Of a stretch of DNA of 8,138 nucleotides, positions 6,955 to 8,138 are shown in pieces. Position 1 is the first letter of the stretch. Each line of letters begins with the position of its first letter. The position numbers and the translations under genes are program-made. The stretch lies in assembly GCA_022563775.1 (NCBI GenBank), contig JADFMS010000058.1:1-8138 (forward strand). Direction: 5' to 3'. The notes beneath the pieces are model-generated. The model saw only the letters and a program-made list of their open reading frames with translations. It searched no databases and was not told where the DNA came from. This stretch comes from Fidelibacterota bacterium. GTDB taxonomy: Bacteria; Marinisomatota; SORT01.

Positions 6955-6960
6955 CTCCTC
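6955..6960 (-). promoter_or_regulatory. Shine-Dalgarno of the VOC gene
   Basis: GAGGAG on the minus strand lies nine bases before the ATG at 6947. It supports that start over the internal ATG at codon 4. Confidence 0.7.
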
Positions 6961-7083
6961 GGTTAATGATGCGCATCCGGTTCACAAATCGGAACACCCA
7001 GTCTAATAATTGGTAAATTTATAGAATTCAATTTAATCTATACTCCATGCTTATTGATGACAATATATGAGAAAAAATCCACT

Positions 7084-7128
7084 GTCTCAAAAGCTAATTA
7101 TCATAAGCTTTTGATTTCATTATTCTTT
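7084..7128. repeat. 45-base hairpin repeat, copy 2
   Basis: Second direct copy of 6495-6539. Here the inverted arms are perfect: TCAAAAGCT (7087-7095) and AGCTTTTGA (7106-7114) with the 10-base loop AATTATCATA. The difference between copies (C in copy 1, T here) breaks one pair in copy 1 only. It lies upstream of the VOC gene, outside its likely promoter. Confidence 0.7.
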
Positions 7129-7175
7129 GTGGATTGAAAAGTTCTTTTATTAAGGAAATAGATTGTGGCGCCTGG

Positions 7176-7221
7176 CCTCGCCTCCGGCGGGGAACTACAG
7201 CCTGTCCCGCCAAAGGCGGGA
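7176..7221. repeat. GC-rich double palindrome (REP-like)
   Basis: Two hairpins in tandem in an otherwise AT-rich spacer. The first is CCTCGCC-TCC-GGCGGGG (7176-7192, one wobble pair). The second is TCCCGCC-AAA-GGCGGGA (7205-7221, perfect). The two units can also pair with each other, since GGCGGG at 7186-7191 complements CCCGCC at 7206-7211. Such paired GGCGGG palindromes are often dispersed extragenic repeats. The rest of the spacer (7129-7262) shows nothing else. Confidence 0.55.
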
Positions 7222-7275
7222 GACACATCGGTTTTCACTGCTATGTTGTATACTATTTATCAGGCACTTACGGGG

Positions 7276-8043
7276 ATCAGTGACCAAATAGAGACCATTT
7301 CCCTGTCCCGGTTTGTCCTGTAATGCCGAATGAGCTATACACACAGAACAGGTGCAAATCTATGAGTTGAAGTCACGTAATCTTGGTTTCAAACAACATA
7401 CTAAGCTTAGAAATACCCTGGGATATTGCTCGTTCAAATTTTATTCCCATTCTCTCGCTCATGCGGTTTACCGTGGTATTATCTCTCCAACGTTCTGGAT
7501 GATTACTGCAGGTATATCATTTCCTGGAAATTGTTTTCTACAATGTCTGCCGTTGACGTAGAAGAGGTAGTGGAAATGGCAGTGAAGAAGACGGGTGTGG
7601 ATAAGATTGCGGTAAAGCACAGGCCGAGACTTCTATCGGATAATGGTTCTTGTTACATATCCGGTGAGCTAAAAGAATATCTTAAGAGCAGGAAACAAGC
7701 ATGTCAGGGGAGCGCCGTATCATCCGATGACACAGGGCAAGATAGAGCGATATCACAGGTCCATGAAGAACATTATAAAACTGACAAACTATTATTTTCC
7801 TGAGGAATTGGAGGGCGAGATCGCCAGATTCGTGGATTACTACAACAATGAACGCTATCATGAATCGTTGAAGAACGTTACACCGGCTGACATGTTCTTT
7901 GGGAGAGCTGAGGAAGTATTGGAGAGAAGGAAAAAGATTAAGCAAAGAACGTTAAACGAGAGAAGGGCTCAGGCTAAGAAGAGGATTCAGGAATATAATT
8001 ATGTATGAGGAAAAAAAGAGTTGAAACCCAGAAAAGTGTCTCT
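7276..8043 (+). mobile_element. Decayed, internally deleted IS3-family element
   Basis: The transposase relic at 7352-8008 is bounded by imperfect inverted ends: AGAGACCATTTCCCTG at 7290-7305, and on the minus strand AGAGACACTTTTCTGG reading down from about 8042. The first six bases match exactly and 11 of 16 overall. Ends of this type fit the family, but exact borders and any target-site duplication cannot be fixed by eye. At about 770 bases it is well short of the usual 1.2-1.3 kb, and neither orfA nor the first part of orfB is present, so it is an immobile remnant. The left-end sequence recurs at 4328-4400. Confidence 0.6.
7352..8008 (+). pseudogene. IS3-family OrfB transposase (DDE), frameshifted remnant
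   Basis: Three pieces of one integrase-core transposase lie in alternating frames. Piece 1 (from about 7352) has IYELKSRNLGF, then NTLGYCSFKFY where relatives have N.LWQTDFTYF; the first catalytic Asp is thus lost. Piece 2 (frame of 7426, useful from about 7480) reads WYYLSNVLDDYCRYIISWKL and later HRPRLLSDNGSCYISGELKEYL, with the second Asp at 7639-7641. Piece 3 reads RGAPYHPMTQGKIERYHRSM, with the catalytic Glu at 7745-7747, then YYNNERYHESLKNVTPADMF and a basic tail ending at TGA 8006-8008. Removing one A from AAA at 7693-7695 joins pieces 2 and 3 as SRNKHVRGAPYHP, so that shift is a one-base insertion. Another shift lies between about 7440 and 7482. With the missing N-terminal half this cannot make an active enzyme. 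Confidence 0.85.
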
Positions 8044-8138
8044 TAACTTAAAGCACATTTATGCGTCCAACCTTTTGAAGACGTACAAACAGTACCATGC
8101 TATTATAGAAATACTTATATAGATATATTTTAGGTTAT
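8044..8138. other. Right flank without recognisable feature
   Basis: AT-rich sequence to the window edge with no start, hairpin or repeat that I can support. Confidence 0.5.

Noticed and set aside
6495..7128. The two hairpin repeats as a CRISPR array
   Set aside because: There are only two copies, 544 bases apart with a gene between, and no regular spacers.
7682..7945. 87-codon minus-strand frame over the transposase relic
   Set aside because: It is antisense to the conserved DDE transposase segments; no features of its own.

Overview
The window looks like a stretch of a bacterial accessory genome with moderate to low GC. The mix of genes (a Leu-rich-repeat lipoprotein, a small VOC protein, decayed insertion-sequence DNA and an uncharacterised TIM-barrel-like protein) suggests a member of the Bacteroidetes/Marinimicrobia/Ignavibacteria side of the tree. 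That placement is an impression from protein style; there is no rRNA or other marker gene here.

Left part (1-3811). A multi-pass membrane protein on the minus strand runs off the left edge. A divergent small four-helix membrane protein (600-1022, +) converges on a two-gene minus-strand unit. Transcription of that unit starts near 3750, reads an exported-looking VAO/PCMH-type FAD oxidase (3691-2207), then after 43 bases a YUCCA/FMO-like flavin monooxygenase (2163-1042). Substrates are unknown. The pairing of two flavoenzymes suggests successive oxidations of a small molecule.

Middle (3812-6413). A short Leu-rich-repeat lipoprotein on the minus strand ends abruptly inside a repeat. About 400 bases without a convincing gene follow; they hold a copy of the left-end sequence of the insertion element found at the right of the window. 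Next is the largest gene (about 600 residues, +), an uncharacterised protein whose motifs resemble the nitronate monooxygenase/FMN TIM-barrel group, with extra cysteines and a charged helical tail. Its best start is not the first ATG (4644). A strong Shine-Dalgarno lies six bases before an in-frame ATA at 4608, and this ATA overlaps the stop codon of a seven-codon mini-ORF that has its own Shine-Dalgarno.

Right part (6414-8138). A small VOC/glyoxalase-fold gene (minus) is bracketed by two direct copies of a 45-base repeat (41/45 identical), each containing a hairpin. Then comes a GC-rich double palindrome and a decayed IS3-family element (about 7276-8043). The element lacks orfA, its orfB transposase is frameshifted at least twice, and its first catalytic Asp is gone.

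No CRISPR array, tRNA, rRNA or complete mobile element is visible. The most interesting items are the start region of the 4608-6413 gene, that protein itself, the hairpin repeats around the VOC gene, and the two same-direction copies of the IS end that bracket both genes.
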